The notes under the pieces were generated by a model. That model searched no databases and had not been told where the DNA came from. It worked only from the letters and a program-made list of their open reading frames with translations. A stretch of DNA of 64,000 nucleotides from Bacteroidota bacterium. GTDB taxonomy: Bacteria; Bacteroidota; Ignavibacteria; Ignavibacteriales; Ignavibacteriaceae. The position numbers were made by a program, and so were the translations under genes. Shown here piece after piece: positions 9,986 through 20,182 of this stretch. Position 1 is the stretch's first letter, and each line of letters opens with the position of its first letter. The stretch covers positions 1 to 64,000 of the forward strand of contig JAIUOE010000003.1 of the NCBI GenBank assembly GCA_020161395.1, in the 5' to 3' direction.

Positions 9986-11830
9986 CTATTGATTGTTATT
10001 CTCTTTGTCAAGTTGCCTTTGTGCAAGGCGGGCATTTTTTCTGTCCATCTCAGTAAGATATCTTTTTCTGATTCTAATGGAAGCGGGAGTAATCTCAACG
10101 AATTCATCATCGGTTATCCATTCAAGAGCCTGTTCGAGGCTTAGAATTCTTGCAGGCTCAAGTCTTATTGCATCATCAGTACCTGAAGCTCTAAAGTTCG
10201 TCAACTGTTTAGCCCTTGTGACATTTACCGGCATGTCCATTTCTCTGGAGTTTTCGCCGACCACCATTCCTTCATAGACTCTCGTTCCGGGATCTATAAA
10301 AAACACAGATCTTTCCTGAAGTTTGTTTATCGAATAGGCTGTTGCCATTCCGGTTTCCATGGAGACGAGCGCGCCGCGTGATCTGCTTTGAATTTCACCT
10401 TTATATGGTTCATAGGAGTGGAAATTATGATGAAGAATTCCTTCTCCTTTAGTGTCGGTCATGAATTCACTTCTGTAGCCAATCAAACCTCTTGAAGGGA
10501 TAAAGAACTCGAGTCTTGTGTTTTCATTGAACGGGATCATGTTTTTCATCTCTCCCTTTCTTTTACCGAGTTTCTCGATAACAGTACCTACAAATGCCTC
10601 GGGGACATCGATAATTACATGCTCTATCGGCTCACTCACAACATCAAGTATCTTCTTGAGGATAACCTCCGGTCTGCTTACCTGAAGTTCATAACCTTCC
10701 CTTCTCATGTTTTCGATAAGAATTGAAAGGTGCAGTTCTCCTCTTCCGCTTACCTTAAAAATATCCGGAGAATCTGTCATCTCCACACGAAGTCCGACAT
10801 TCGATTTCAACTCTTTCGAAAGTCTCTCACTTATGTTTCTTGTGGTAACATATTTCCCTTCCTGACCGGCAAAGGGAGAATTATTTACCATGAAATTCAT
10901 TGTAATTCGCGGTTCTTCAACTGCAAGGGATTCTATTACTTCCGGCTTTGAAGGATCGCAAAGAGTATCACCGATGTCGAGATCTTCGAGACCGGCAATA
11001 GCCACAATATCACCGGCGTATGCTGAATCGACTTCTTTTCTTTTAATGTTTTCAAATTCGTAAAGTCTGGTCACTTTAGCGTTTTGCTTTTCACCTTCAC
11101 GGGTGATATGAACAATCTGATCACCGATTTTTACCTGGCCATAGTGAATTTTACCAATTCCGATTCTGCCGAGATAGTCGTTGTAATCGATTGCGGAGAT
11201 GAGCATTCTGAATGGCTCTTCCCTTACAGCAGTTGGGACTGCAATTCTGCTAAGAATCAGATCGAGGAGGGGTTCGAGTGTTTGTGATTCATCTTCGAGA
11301 TTGACCTTTGCAATACCCTGTTTTGCAATTGCATAGACATATGCAAAATCGAGTTGCTCATCACTTGCTCCAAGAGCTACAAAAAGATCGAAAATCTCGT
11401 TAAGTACCTCATCCGGTCTGGCGTCTTTCCTGTCGATTTTATTGATTACAACAACAGGTTTAAGACCCAGTTCAAGTGATTTTTTCAGAACGAATTTAGT
11501 TTGAGGAAGTGGCCCCTCCGCTGCATCCACCAAAAGCAAAACACCATCGACCATTCGGAGTGTTCTCTCCACTTCGCCTCCGAAATCGGCGTGCCCGGGT
11601 GTATCGATAATATTTATCTTATAGTCTTTGTAATATACGCTCAAATTTTTTGCAAGAATAGTGATTCCTCTTTCTCTTTCGATGTCGTTGGAATCCATTA
11701 CTCTCCCCTGAACCTGTTGATTGTCTCTGAAGGCTCCGGTCTGTTTTAATATATAATCTACAAGTGTGGTCTTACCATGATCAACATGTGCTATAATTGC
11801 TATATTTCTTATCTTGTCAAGTGCGAACAA
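9986..11830 (-). CDS. typA: Ribosome-associated GTPase TypA/BipA
   Basis: This 614-residue translational GTPase is close to the usual 605-615. G1 is [11 protein letters not shown]2 includes the RGITILAKN block, G3 is [12 protein letters not shown] with the catalytic His, and G4 is NKIDR. EF-G-like domains III and V and the BipA-specific C-terminal domain ([24 protein letters not shown]) follow. BipA binds the 70S ribosome and helps 50S assembly, mainly at low temperature or under stress. The upstream kinase gene starts seven bases after its end, and ychF lies 16 bases before its start, so all three may be one transcript. Confidence 0.97.
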   Translation of the reverse strand: MFALDKIRNIAIIAHVDHGKTTLVDYILKQTGAFRDNQQVQGRVMDSNDIERERGITILAKNLSVYYKDYKINIIDTPGHADFGGEVERTLRMVDGVLLLVDAAEGPLPQTKFVLKKSLELGLKPVVVINKIDRKDARPDEVLNEIFDLFVALGASDEQLDFAYVYAIAKQGIAKVNLEDESQTLEPLLDLILSRIAVPTAVREEPFRMLISAIDYNDYLGRIGIGKIHYGQVKIGDQIVHITREGEKQNAKVTRLYEFENIKRKEVDSAYAGDIVAIAGLEDLDIGDTLCDPSKPEVIESLAVEEPRITMNFMVNNSPFAGQEGKYVTTRNISERLSKELKSNVGLRVEMTDSPDIFKVSGRGELHLSILIENMRREGYELQVSRPEVILKKILDVVSEPIEHVIIDVPEAFVGTVIEKLGKRKGEMKNMIPFNENTRLEFFIPSRGLIGYRSEFMTDTKGEGILHHNFHSYEPYKGEIQSRSRGALVSMETGMATAYSINKLQERSVFFIDPGTRVYEGMVVGENSREMDMPVNVTRAKQLTNFRASGTDDAIRLEPARILSLEQALEWITDDEFVEITPASIRIRKRYLTEMDRKNARLAQRQLDKENNNQ

Positions 11831-11846
11831 ATTTTTCTCCTGTTGG

Positions 11847-12911
11847 TTAACTGTGCCTGATATTTAATATATCACCATCTTTCACTATATATTCCTTACC
11901 TTCCAGTCTCCACACTCCCGCTTCTTTACATTTCGGGAATGATCCATGAGCTATGTAGTCAGTATAGTGAACAACTTCAGCACGAATGAATTTATTAAAA
12001 AAATCGGAATGGATAACACCAGCGGACTGCTGTGCTGTATATCCTTTCTTTATGGTCCATGCCCTGCACTCATCCTCACCCACTGTGAAGAATGACTGCA
12101 AACCGAGCAGTTCGTAAGAACTGCGAAGGATTCTTGTGAGGGCTGATTCTGTGATGCCGAGGTCTTCTTTGAATGCCTCAGCCTCTTCATCACTAAGTTG
12201 TGACAGTTCCATCTCAAACTGAGCGAAAAATGGAACGATATTGTGTTCAAATGAGGGGTATTTCTTCTTCACTTCTTCGAGCAAACCGGAGACTTTCTCT
12301 TTCGATTCGTCCGAAAAGTTGATCCCGATAATCATCGGTTTTAATGTCAGAAACTGAAAACCACTTAAAAGTCTGAGATCGTTCTCCTCTATATCAACCG
12401 ATCTAAGGGGTCTTTCGTTTTCAAGGTGGTCCTTAAAAGTTTCGAATATACTCATTTCTTTCATGAGTTTATCCGTCTTTGTCTTCATCAGTTCCTTCTT
12501 CAGTTTTTCTATCCTGTTCTCAACCATTGTGAGATCAGTTAACAAAAATTCTGTTTCAAGGAACGCTATGTCAGCTATGGGGTCAATTCTTCCTTCAGGG
12601 TGGGAAACGGAATCGTTTGGAAATTCCCTGACAACATGAAGGAGGAGATCATTATTTTTTACCTTATTTAAAAAATCAGAAGTGATTTTTAATTTTTCAT
12701 CGTCACCAACCTGAAGTCCCGGGATATCCACAACTTCAAGGGTTGCGTGGACTTCTTTTTTCGGATTGAAAAGCCCTGTCAGCTCATCCAGCCTGTCATC
12801 CGGCACTTTCACAACGGCACGATTCGATTCAATACCTGAAGAGCCTTCAGCGAGAGTTTTAAAGAGGGTGGTTTTACCTGAGTTTTGCAATCCGATCAAG
12901 CCAATTTGCAT
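11847..12911 (-). CDS. ychF: YchF-like (Obg-family) P-loop NTPase
   Basis: This 354-residue protein starts MQIGLIGLQNSGKTTLFKTL, has G3 DIPGL and ends in a TGS domain (SFFTVGEDECRAWTIKKGYTAQQ...EYIVKDGDILNI) like YchF/OLA1. YchF proteins prefer ATP and bind ribosomes. This copy diverges from the usual YchF: the loop after G3 lacks the KGASKGEGLGN stretch, and the usual NxxE base-recognition motif reads NFSD (TLKPMIIGINFSDES). The length and TGS domain still fit YchF; a paralogue with changed nucleotide choice is possible. The start ATG opens the gene cleanly, 16 bases upstream of typA. Confidence 0.85.
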   Translation of the reverse strand: MQIGLIGLQNSGKTTLFKTLAEGSSGIESNRAVVKVPDDRLDELTGLFNPKKEVHATLEVVDIPGLQVGDDEKLKITSDFLNKVKNNDLLLHVVREFPNDSVSHPEGRIDPIADIAFLETEFLLTDLTMVENRIEKLKKELMKTKTDKLMKEMSIFETFKDHLENERPLRSVDIEENDLRLLSGFQFLTLKPMIIGINFSDESKEKVSGLLEEVKKKYPSFEHNIVPFFAQFEMELSQLSDEEAEAFKEDLGITESALTRILRSSYELLGLQSFFTVGEDECRAWTIKKGYTAQQSAGVIHSDFFNKFIRAEVVHYTDYIAHGSFPKCKEAGVWRLEGKEYIVKDGDILNIRHS

Positions 12912-13113
12912 TGTTCAATTTTTCCTTTTTTGTAATTTTTTTCCGGTAGTAAAGCCATGGAGCAGCGAAATGAGGGGAAATCCTAAAAACTTTGTAATAC
13001 TGAATACAAATTTACAAAAAAATAATACCTTATCAGGCAGAAAAATGCTTTATGATTTGGAATTACTTTAGTATATTTCAAACATACATATGACAAAAAA
13101 AGAAGAGTAGCTT
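12912..13113. promoter_or_regulatory. Divergent promoter region ychF / glgC
   Basis: A 202-base AT-rich gap between divergent genes must hold both promoters. A TATATTTC resembling the -7 box TAnnTTTG sits at about 13072-13079, some 35 bases before the glgC start, but no clear -33 element was found. AAGAAGAG precedes the glgC ATG by about 10 bases. Confidence 0.4.
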
Positions 13114-14352
13114 ATGATTCCGGGAGCGTCAATTTTAAGAGACACCATCACCATGATTCTTGCCGGTGGTGTCGGGCAACGGTTGTTTCCACTTACAGCC
13201 TACAGAAGTAAACCTGCAGTCCCCTTCGGAGGGAAATACAGAATAATAGATTTTGCACTTTCAAACTGCCTCAACTCCGGTTTGAGAAAAATCTACATCC
13301 TCGTTCAATACAAATCTGATTCGTTGAATCAGCACATCTATGAAGCCTGGAGTATTTTTAATCCTGAACTCGGGGAATTCATTTATTCAGTTCCACCTCA
13401 GAAAAAGATGAGCAGCGACTGGTATCTTGGCACCGCAAACGCCATCTACCAGAATATGAATCTCTTCCAGGGAGACAAAAGAGGAAAATGGGTTTTGATC
13501 CTTAGCGGTGACCATATCTACAAGATGGATTATTTGAAACAACTGATCTACCACAACGATGTGAAAGCCGACCTTTCCCTCTCCTGCATGCCTGTTCCTA
13601 CAGAAGAAGCTGACAGATTTGGAATAGTGGAAACCGACGAAAATTCCAAAGTTATGAATTTCATCGAAAAACCTGATAACCCGCCTGAAATACCCGGTAA
13701 TCCCGGTTATTCCTATGTAAACATGGGAATCTATGTTTTCAATGCCAAACTCCTGAGAGAAGTACTCATCGAAATGGAATCGAAAAATATTCCAAACAAC
13801 GATTTCGGACAGGATGTAATTCCCTATATGATAAAACAGGGTTTAAATGTTGTTGCTTATCCATTCGTGGATGAGAACAAGAAAAACAAACCTTACTGGA
13901 AAGACATTGGAACAATCGAGAGTTACTACGAAGCGAGTATGGACTTGATTAATGTGGTACCTGAGTTCAACCTCTATGATATGGAATGGCCTCTTCGTAC
14001 TTATCAGTATCAGTTCCCCCCTGCGAAAACAGTTTCTCACTGGGGTGAGAGAATCGGGCGTACCCTCAACTCGCTGATCTGTGATGGCACAATCGTTTCC
14101 GGAGGTCTTATCGAGAGATCTATCATCGGAGCCAATGTGCGCGTCAACTCCTATTCTTATGTGACTGATTCCATGATCATGAACAATTGTAACATCGGAA
14201 GAAATGTAAAAATCAGAAGAGCCATTATTGACAAGAATGTACACATTCCGCCGGGAACCGAAATCGGTTTTGATCTTGAAAAAGATAAACAACGGTTTAC
14301 AGTAACTGAAACGGGAATTGTTGTTATTCCAAAAAATTATGTTTTTGCTTAA
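13114..14352 (+). CDS. glgC: Glucose-1-phosphate adenylyltransferase
   Basis: This 412-residue enzyme makes ADP-glucose from ATP and glucose 1-phosphate, the first committed step of bacterial glycogen synthesis. The N-terminal Rossmann-like domain has MILAGGVGQRLFPLTAYRSKPAVPFGGKYRIIDF (nucleotide loop GGxGxRL and the catalytic region) and SGDHIYKMDY (metal Asp). FIEKPDNP and NMGIYVF fit the sugar-phosphate site. The C-terminal left-handed beta-helix (SLICDGTIVSGG...NCNIGRNVKIRRAIIDKNV) is typical for allosteric regulation. No other glycogen gene lies next to it. It is followed by its own terminator. Confidence 0.96.
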   Translation: MIPGASILRDTITMILAGGVGQRLFPLTAYRSKPAVPFGGKYRIIDFALSNCLNSGLRKIYILVQYKSDSLNQHIYEAWSIFNPELGEFIYSVPPQKKMSSDWYLGTANAIYQNMNLFQGDKRGKWVLILSGDHIYKMDYLKQLIYHNDVKADLSLSCMPVPTEEADRFGIVETDENSKVMNFIEKPDNPPEIPGNPGYSYVNMGIYVFNAKLLREVLIEMESKNIPNNDFGQDVIPYMIKQGLNVVAYPFVDENKKNKPYWKDIGTIESYYEASMDLINVVPEFNLYDMEWPLRTYQYQFPPAKTVSHWGERIGRTLNSLICDGTIVSGGLIERSIIGANVRVNSYSYVTDSMIMNNCNIGRNVKIRRAIIDKNVHIPPGTEIGFDLEKDKQRFTVTETGIVVIPKNYVFA

Positions 14353-14366
14353 TTTTTGTGTTTTTG

Positions 14367-14397
14367 AAAAGGCTGCTCTAAAAAAGCAGCCTTTTTT
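14367..14397 (+). terminator. Terminator after glgC
   Basis: A hairpin AAAAGGCTGCT / AGCAGCCTTTT with a short A-rich loop and a T-run lies 14 bases after the glgC stop. The GGCTGC core recurs in other terminators here. Confidence 0.85.
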
Positions 14398-14418
14398 GCT
14401 TTAAAAGGAGATGATCTA

Positions 14419-15663
14419 ATGAAACATACAGTATCAATGGTTGTTTTAATAGCAATGTTCGCCGGTATATTAAATGCACAATCCGGCATAGTACCCGTTG
14501 AAAGAAGCGGCGGTTTTGCCCGTGTATTTTCGATGGGCGGTGAAGGCGGTTTAAATTATTTCATGGTCGATCCGATCAACATGAGATACAATCCTGCATT
14601 CGCTAAATATTACTCAAATTTCCTTTGGGGCAGTTTCGGCTACTCCGGAGCTTCCGTTAACGACGGAGATGGTCAGTTTGGCGGGTTTAATTACTCTCTC
14701 ACCAATAAACTGACTGTCGGTGCAATCCTTGCCAGAAACGATCACAAAGGTTTTGGTATTTCAGATGTATCGTTTGCAAACAGAATGGTAACCACTCTTA
14801 ATGGTATTGGTTCCACCTCCCGTTCTGCTGTGAAGCTCGACAACAACATGGAAATTCTCGGCGCATACGCACTTTCAGATGCAACAATTCTTGGATTCGG
14901 AGTCGCCTACTCTTCCACACAAAATGACTTTACACCTGCCTCCGGCACAGCTCAAAAAGCAAGTGCTTCACATATTGGTTTTGGCGTCGGCATTATTCAA
15001 CATTTTTCAAAGGATAATGCCATTGAAGGGAGTGTTGACATGATTTTTGCAAATGCCAAATACGAAGGTGCTGTTGTGAACAAAGTCTCAGGCACAACCC
15101 TCGGAATGAGCGCCAGATATTTTCATAATATCGGCAAGGGCTTCTCTTTTGTCCCTCATGTCTCATATTACATGGAATCGGGTACAGTTGACGCAGGAGG
15201 AACTTCGACCGACCTTACTCCCTTTTCACTCCTGACAGCCGGACTTGGGATCAATTATCGCTCGGGTAGTCTTCTTCTTGCCGGTGGTGTTTCGATGATG
15301 TATCAGTCGATGACAGAAAAGGCGACCTCAACAGCTCCTGAACTCGCAAATACCGATTTTCTCTTCCCTGTCTGGAACCTTGGTGGCGAATTCAACTTCA
15401 CGGATTGGATGAAAGCCAGAATCGGTTACCAGGTTTCGACTAACAAAGTAAAACGGGAATTTGCTGTTACCTCATCCACCAAAAATGAAGTTGTTCAAAC
15501 AGGATTCGACAGAACAGGTCTGACTCTCGGAATGGGATTCAAGCTCGGGAATTTCAATCTTGATGCAACAGTCAATGAGGAGATGCTCCGACAGGGTCTA
15601 AGAAACCTTTCTACCGGAACCGTCAATTCATTTGGTTACATCTCAGCCAGTTACGCTTTCTAA
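14419..15663 (+). CDS. Predicted outer-membrane beta-barrel protein
   Basis: This 414-residue protein has a signal peptide (MKHTVSMVVLIAMFAGILNAQ, cut after AQ), then alternating aromatic and Gly-rich strands and a terminal FGYISASYAF ending in Phe, as expected for an outer-membrane barrel. The opening mature region (ERSGGFARVFSMGGEGGLNYFMVDPINMRYNPAF) resembles the N-terminal part of FadL- or PorV-type barrels, but this is a weak likeness. AAAAGGAGATG lies before the ATG, giving a strong ribosome site. It is monocistronic, between two terminators. Confidence 0.8.
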   Translation: MKHTVSMVVLIAMFAGILNAQSGIVPVERSGGFARVFSMGGEGGLNYFMVDPINMRYNPAFAKYYSNFLWGSFGYSGASVNDGDGQFGGFNYSLTNKLTVGAILARNDHKGFGISDVSFANRMVTTLNGIGSTSRSAVKLDNNMEILGAYALSDATILGFGVAYSSTQNDFTPASGTAQKASASHIGFGVGIIQHFSKDNAIEGSVDMIFANAKYEGAVVNKVSGTTLGMSARYFHNIGKGFSFVPHVSYYMESGTVDAGGTSTDLTPFSLLTAGLGINYRSGSLLLAGGVSMMYQSMTEKATSTAPELANTDFLFPVWNLGGEFNFTDWMKARIGYQVSTNKVKREFAVTSSTKNEVVQTGFDRTGLTLGMGFKLGNFNLDATVNEEMLRQGLRNLSTGTVNSFGYISASYAF

Positions 15664-15680
15664 TTTATTTACTTCTATTT

Positions 15681-15718
15681 AAATGGCTGCTCCTTTTTAT
15701 AAAAGTGGCAGCCATTTT
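15681..15718 (+). terminator. Terminator after the barrel gene
   Basis: The stem AAATGGCTGC / GCAGCCATTT with a T-run follows the stop of 14419-15663 by 18 bases. It is the same GGCTGC/GCAGCC core as at 14367. Confidence 0.85.
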
Positions 15719-15772
15719 CTTTTTACTTCATTATTTAACCCTTTATCATTTTTAATCATACTACAATTTTAT

Positions 15773-15780
15773 TATATTTG
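15773..15780 (+). promoter_or_regulatory. Candidate -7 box for the uvrC transcript
   Basis: TATATTTG is an exact match to the Bacteroidetes-type -7 consensus TAnnTTTG, 27 bases before the uvrC ATG. No clear -33 TTG was found at the expected distance, so this is a partial match. Confidence 0.4.
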
Positions 15781-15806
15781 CTTTCTTCTAATAATTATCC
15801 TTAAGA

Positions 15807-17627
15807 ATGAAAGAAGCTCTGGAAACAGCACTGCAAAATCTTCCTGACAACCCTGGAGTGTATCAGTTTAAAGATGACACAGGGAAGGTGCTGTATGTGG
15901 GCAAAGCTAAAAATCTTAAGAACAGAGTCAAATCCTACTTTACAGGAAAGAACCCCAGCTACAGAATCGAATTGATGGTCTCGAAGGCTGCGGATGTTGA
16001 ATTTATCGTCACTACAAGTGAAATTGAGGCGCTTGTACTCGAAAACAATCTGATCAAAAAACTAAAACCCCGCTACAATATCAACCTGAAGGATGATAAA
16101 ACTTATCCTTTTATAAAAGTAACCGCGGAACAATTTCCCAGAATTTATCCAACCAGAAAAGTCTACAAGGATGGCTCACAATATTTTGGACCATATACCG
16201 ATGTAAAAAGTATGCGTGCAGCCCTGAGGATGATCACCCAGATTTTTAAGATTCGAAGCTGCAAACTGCCATTGACCACCGAATCGATTCAAAACTCAAA
16301 GTATAAGGTTTGCCTCGACTATCACATCAAAAAATGCGATGGACCCTGTGTGGGATATCAATCTCTCGCAGAATACAATCTTATGGTAAATCAGGTCATC
16401 AAACTTCTTAAGGGAAGAATAGATGATTTGATCAGGGATTTTAAGTCTTCAATGAGCGAGGCCGCAGCGAATCTTGAGTTTGAAAAAGCTGCTGACTACA
16501 GAGACAGACTCGAAAAAATTCAGGCATTTTCAGAAAAGCAGAAGATTGTAAGTGAAGATGAAGTCGACAGGGATATCATAGCAATTGCAAATGAAGCAAA
16601 GGATGCCGCTTGTTCCGTCCTGAATATCCGTGCGGGAAAACTGATCGGGAAAAAGGAATTTCACCTCCAAAATGCATCAGAAGGTGACCTTACAGAGATT
16701 TATGCCGCATTCATCAAACAGTTTTACAACGATTTCATCGATATACCTTCTGAACTTATTACAGGTGTGGAGCCTGCTGAACTGGAAGAAATTACTTCTC
16801 TCCTTCAGTATCGTTCAGGAAAAAAGATCAGAATTTTTACTCCAAAAAGAGGTGATTTGAAATCTCTTGTGGAGATGAGCGGAGAAAATGCAGCACTTCA
16901 ACTGAAAGAAATTCAGCTCCAAAAAGTCAAAAAGGAAGGGAATATCCCGTTCACTCTCGCTGCACTTCAAAGAGATTTATATCTCAAAAAGATACCGAGA
17001 CATATAGAGTGCTTTGACATCTCCAACCTGCAGGGTACTGATACAGTTGCGAGCATGGTGGTGTTTGTTGACGGAAAACCAAAAAAATCACTCTACAGAA
17101 AGTTTGCGATTAAAACTGTAAGCGGACCTGACGATTTTGCCAGCATGGAAGAGGTTATTACCCGCAGATATTCCAGATTGATAAAGGAAAAGGAACAACT
17201 TCCCGATCTTATTATGGTGGACGGAGGAAAAGGTCAACTTTCGACTGCTGTTTATGCTCTCAGATTACTCGGGCTAAAGAATTTTGAAATTATTGGACTG
17301 GCAAAAAGACTTGAAGAGGTCTTCCTTCCAAAAGACCCTGACCCGGTGATTATACCCAAAACTTCCTCCGCTCTCAAACTGTTGCAACAGGTGAGAGATG
17401 AAGCACATCGTTTTGCAATAACTTTTCATAGATTAAAGAGGAGTAAAAGAACTTTTACTACTCAACTGCTCGAAATCGACGGAATTGGTGAAAAACTTGC
17501 TACCAGACTCTTATCAGAACTTGGCAGTGTAAAAGAAATTGAAAAAGCCAGCCTTGACTCACTCGCCAGAGTTGTCGGCGACAAGAAGGCCGGACTGGTC
17601 TATAACTATTTTCGGGAAACAAAATGA
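15807..17627 (+). CDS. uvrC: Excinuclease ABC subunit C
   Basis: This 606-residue protein makes the two incisions in nucleotide excision repair with UvrA and UvrB. It has the N-terminal GIY-YIG nuclease (PGVYQFKDDTGKVLYVGKAKNL), the UvrB-binding UVR motif (FEKAADYRDRLEKIQ), the RNase H-like 5' nuclease (HIECFDISNLQGTD and IMVDGGKGQL), and paired helix-hairpin-helix motifs at the end (LLEIDGIGEKLATRLLSELGSV). Full length for the family. Its stop overlaps the ATG of the next gene by four bases (ATGA), so the genes are coupled. Confidence 0.97.
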   Translation: MKEALETALQNLPDNPGVYQFKDDTGKVLYVGKAKNLKNRVKSYFTGKNPSYRIELMVSKAADVEFIVTTSEIEALVLENNLIKKLKPRYNINLKDDKTYPFIKVTAEQFPRIYPTRKVYKDGSQYFGPYTDVKSMRAALRMITQIFKIRSCKLPLTTESIQNSKYKVCLDYHIKKCDGPCVGYQSLAEYNLMVNQVIKLLKGRIDDLIRDFKSSMSEAAANLEFEKAADYRDRLEKIQAFSEKQKIVSEDEVDRDIIAIANEAKDAACSVLNIRAGKLIGKKEFHLQNASEGDLTEIYAAFIKQFYNDFIDIPSELITGVEPAELEEITSLLQYRSGKKIRIFTPKRGDLKSLVEMSGENAALQLKEIQLQKVKKEGNIPFTLAALQRDLYLKKIPRHIECFDISNLQGTDTVASMVVFVDGKPKKSLYRKFAIKTVSGPDDFASMEEVITRRYSRLIKEKEQLPDLIMVDGGKGQLSTAVYALRLLGLKNFEIIGLAKRLEEVFLPKDPDPVIIPKTSSALKLLQQVRDEAHRFAITFHRLKRSKRTFTTQLLEIDGIGEKLATRLLSELGSVKEIEKASLDSLARVVGDKKAGLVYNYFRETK

Positions 17628-18553
17628 CGACTCTTACTAAATTACTTGTTTTTCTCTCTTTCTTCTCAATCCTGATTGCACTCTCGATGGCTGAGATACC
17701 AAAGCCCGTGTATCAAAAACCTCTTCACAGAAAAGTGGACATAAGTTATCTCCGGTATCTCGATAAGAAAATCAAGGATACTCTATATACCACCAGAAAG
17801 TCATATATAGAAATTGACTTGAAAACCCAGCATGCGGCTGTGATTATGAAAACAGGTGAAAGATTCAATTTTCCTGTGTCCACAGGCACGAACACCATTT
17901 CCCAGGGCGTTCTAACGAACGAGGGTGTATTTGCCATTTTCTCAAAACAGGATGTGGCAGTCTCAAAAGATTTTAACTGTAACCTCTACTACTGGATGCA
18001 GTTCAACTACGGAATCGGACTCCACGGTCTTGATGGAAACGGATACTATATTTTCCTCGGGAAACAACCAAGCTCACACGGATGTGTAAGAACTTCCAAT
18101 GAAGATATTAAGATTGCTTATTCTTTAGTTGAGTTCGGCTCCCCCGTGCTCGTTAAAACCGGCGATAACAACGCCATTACCATTTCATTTGTGGAACCAA
18201 ATGACCCTTATATCTATACTCCGTCGGCAAAAGAGATACCTGCACTCGTTCAAAACAGACTGAGCGACCTCTATAGCGGCAATTTTGACAGATTGTTCTC
18301 ACGAAAAATTGTAATTGACAACGTGAATCTCGGAATGGCAGGAGTTCCGATTGGTGACATTTCAAGAATCCCCGATTCAAAATTACTGCTCTATAAAACC
18401 ACTTTTGAAGACAATACACTGACAAAAGATTTTATGCCTAAATCCCCTGTCTTTGAACCGGCAGAAGTCCAGCCCGTAAAAGATACGGCTAAATCCGGTC
18501 CAGCAGATACACTAAAACCAAAACCAGATGAAAAAATCCAACTTAAGCCTTAG
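17624..18553 (+). CDS. Periplasmic L,D-transpeptidase (YkuD family)
   Basis: This 309-residue protein has an N-terminal signal or anchor (about residues 5-23). The YkuD catalytic site is LHGLDGNG with His134, then SHGCVR with the nucleophile Cys154. These enzymes make 3-3 crosslinks in peptidoglycan or attach lipoproteins to it. The C-terminal tail is Pro- and Lys-rich, which may help wall binding. It begins inside uvrC by four bases and its end overlaps the next gene by 26 bases. Confidence 0.9.
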   Translation: MTTLTKLLVFLSFFSILIALSMAEIPKPVYQKPLHRKVDISYLRYLDKKIKDTLYTTRKSYIEIDLKTQHAAVIMKTGERFNFPVSTGTNTISQGVLTNEGVFAIFSKQDVAVSKDFNCNLYYWMQFNYGIGLHGLDGNGYYIFLGKQPSSHGCVRTSNEDIKIAYSLVEFGSPVLVKTGDNNAITISFVEPNDPYIYTPSAKEIPALVQNRLSDLYSGNFDRLFSRKIVIDNVNLGMAGVPIGDISRIPDSKLLLYKTTFEDNTLTKDFMPKSPVFEPAEVQPVKDTAKSGPADTLKPKPDEKIQLKP

Positions 18554-19685
18554 TATATTAAGTCTTTTCTTTGTAATTGCATCGTTATTTTCGGGGTGTG
18601 GTAAACCGGAGCCCAAACATGAGGTAAAAAGAGTTTCCGGGAAAGAGATTATTGCTCTATTTGACAGTTACATAAATGGTGATGAAAGGGCCGAAGCAAG
18701 ATTAAGAGACCCCTTCGAATTTAACATTCTCGATGCGAAATATTATCGCAAGACGGAAATTGACAGTATGATTCTGGATGGTAAAACATACTACGCTGTC
18801 ACACTCCAGCATAAAAATGCAGACCATAACAAGTTTCTGATATACAACGACACTCTTGGGCTTTTGCTGCACGATAAAAATGTACCCGGTTCACTCAACT
18901 ACAAAAAACTTTTCGTTGATGACAAAGAATTTTTTGCAGTCCTTCAGAAGTACTCGGTTAAAAGTATCGTAAATGTGGAATACCTGAAAATTTATGACAT
19001 TAAAAACGGGAAGGCATCCCTCGCTTTCGAAAATTATATCGAGGTTTCTTCTCCTTCCCTGCTGGCAAAAATGTCCTTCAATGCTGTGAAAGGGCAACCC
19101 GCTTCTCTTTCATTTAAACTTTACGGCAATAAGTCAGATTTCAAACCTGTGAAAATCGACTACACCGATCAGGGAGAGTTTTCGTCTAAGGCAACCAAAT
19201 GGCAGGAGTTTTTATCGGGCTACCTTAACGGTTTTCAGACAAAAGAAAAAATTGCCGAAATCAGCGAGGAACTGCCAAAATATTACAACACCAGATTTGA
19301 TTTAATGCGAATGTACCTCCCTGAGAAGTGGGAAATAAAGAACGGTATCGAGATAAAGTCACTCTTTGATGGAAAAGTCACCGGGACGATGGCAACACGG
19401 GAGAAAAAAGATATTCAGGTATTTATTTTCGATCTCGAGAAAAACAGCCCTGTGAGAGTTTTCATCAAAGATATCAATTTTTCACTGTTAAGCAATGAAT
19501 TCAATTATTCACTGTACAACTCCAAACTGATTAAACAAGAAGATCAGGTGATTCAACACTTACTGGTTAAATGCGAAAATGAGGAATTTCTGGTTACGAT
19601 CAAGTGCAATGAGTCGTTCTATAACAACAACTATCCGCTCATCTACTACATGATTAACTCCGTTAATCTTAATTGTTTCCAGTAA
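18528..19685 (+). CDS. Predicted lipoprotein of unknown function
   Basis: This 385-residue protein has a lipoprotein signal with lipobox LFSGC (lipidated Cys24) and is otherwise unrecognised. The mature part is Lys- and acidic-rich with many beta-strand-like stretches and few cysteines. It starts 26 bases before the L,D-transpeptidase stop, so the two are probably translated together and may both act on the cell envelope. The start is taken because of the clear lipobox. Confidence 0.75.
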   Translation: MKKSNLSLSILSLFFVIASLFSGCGKPEPKHEVKRVSGKEIIALFDSYINGDERAEARLRDPFEFNILDAKYYRKTEIDSMILDGKTYYAVTLQHKNADHNKFLIYNDTLGLLLHDKNVPGSLNYKKLFVDDKEFFAVLQKYSVKSIVNVEYLKIYDIKNGKASLAFENYIEVSSPSLLAKMSFNAVKGQPASLSFKLYGNKSDFKPVKIDYTDQGEFSSKATKWQEFLSGYLNGFQTKEKIAEISEELPKYYNTRFDLMRMYLPEKWEIKNGIEIKSLFDGKVTGTMATREKKDIQVFIFDLEKNSPVRVFIKDINFSLLSNEFNYSLYNSKLIKQEDQVIQHLLVKCENEEFLVTIKCNESFYNNNYPLIYYMINSVNLNCFQ

Positions 19686-19698
19686 TCAGGAATTACGA

Positions 19699-20178
19699 AT
19701 GAACCTTTATATAATTAGACACACAGAGGCAGAATATTTGGGCACCGGTCCCGGAGGTGATAGACAGATCACTCCGGAAGGAAAGGCTCAATTCACTTCA
19801 ACGATAGAAGGATTGTCAAATTCAATTCCGGAACTCGACCTTATCATATCATCCCCGGCACTAAGAACGAGACAGACCATGGATATTCTGGCAGAACTAT
19901 CGGACAATGGAGTAAAAAAGGAAGTGGCAGCGGAATTGCGAAGTGGAGCGCCGATAGCCGATATTTATGCGATGGTAAACTCATTCAAAGAAGAAAATGT
20001 AGCAATAATAATGCATGAACCGGAAACTTCACTACTGGTTATGAATTCCACCGGATCAGGATCGATGGATATCTACTTTAAACCCGGTACCATTGCCAAA
20101 GTTGTCTTCCCTGGCAAGATGCGACCCGGCACAGGCAGACTTCATTTTATCGTTCCACCTGATATCTTTGAAAAATAA
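19699..20178 (+). CDS. sixA: SixA-type phosphohistidine phosphatase
   Basis: This 159-residue protein of the histidine-phosphatase superfamily opens with MNLYIIRHTEAEYLG, the RHG motif as RHT, with the nucleophile His in RHTEA. A second Arg/His set is seen later (ISSPALRTRQT and IIMHEP). SixA in E. coli dephosphorylates phosphohistidines on HPt and phosphotransferase proteins. The match is by motif and length; a broader phosphatase role is possible. It lies 13 bases after the lipoprotein gene and ends five bases before the SRP RNA 3' end on the other strand. Confidence 0.85.
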   Translation: MNLYIIRHTEAEYLGTGPGGDRQITPEGKAQFTSTIEGLSNSIPELDLIISSPALRTRQTMDILAELSDNGVKKEVAAELRSGAPIADIYAMVNSFKEENVAIIMHEPETSLLVMNSTGSGSMDIYFKPGTIAKVVFPGKMRPGTGRLHFIVPPDIFEK

Positions 20179-20182
20179 AAAA

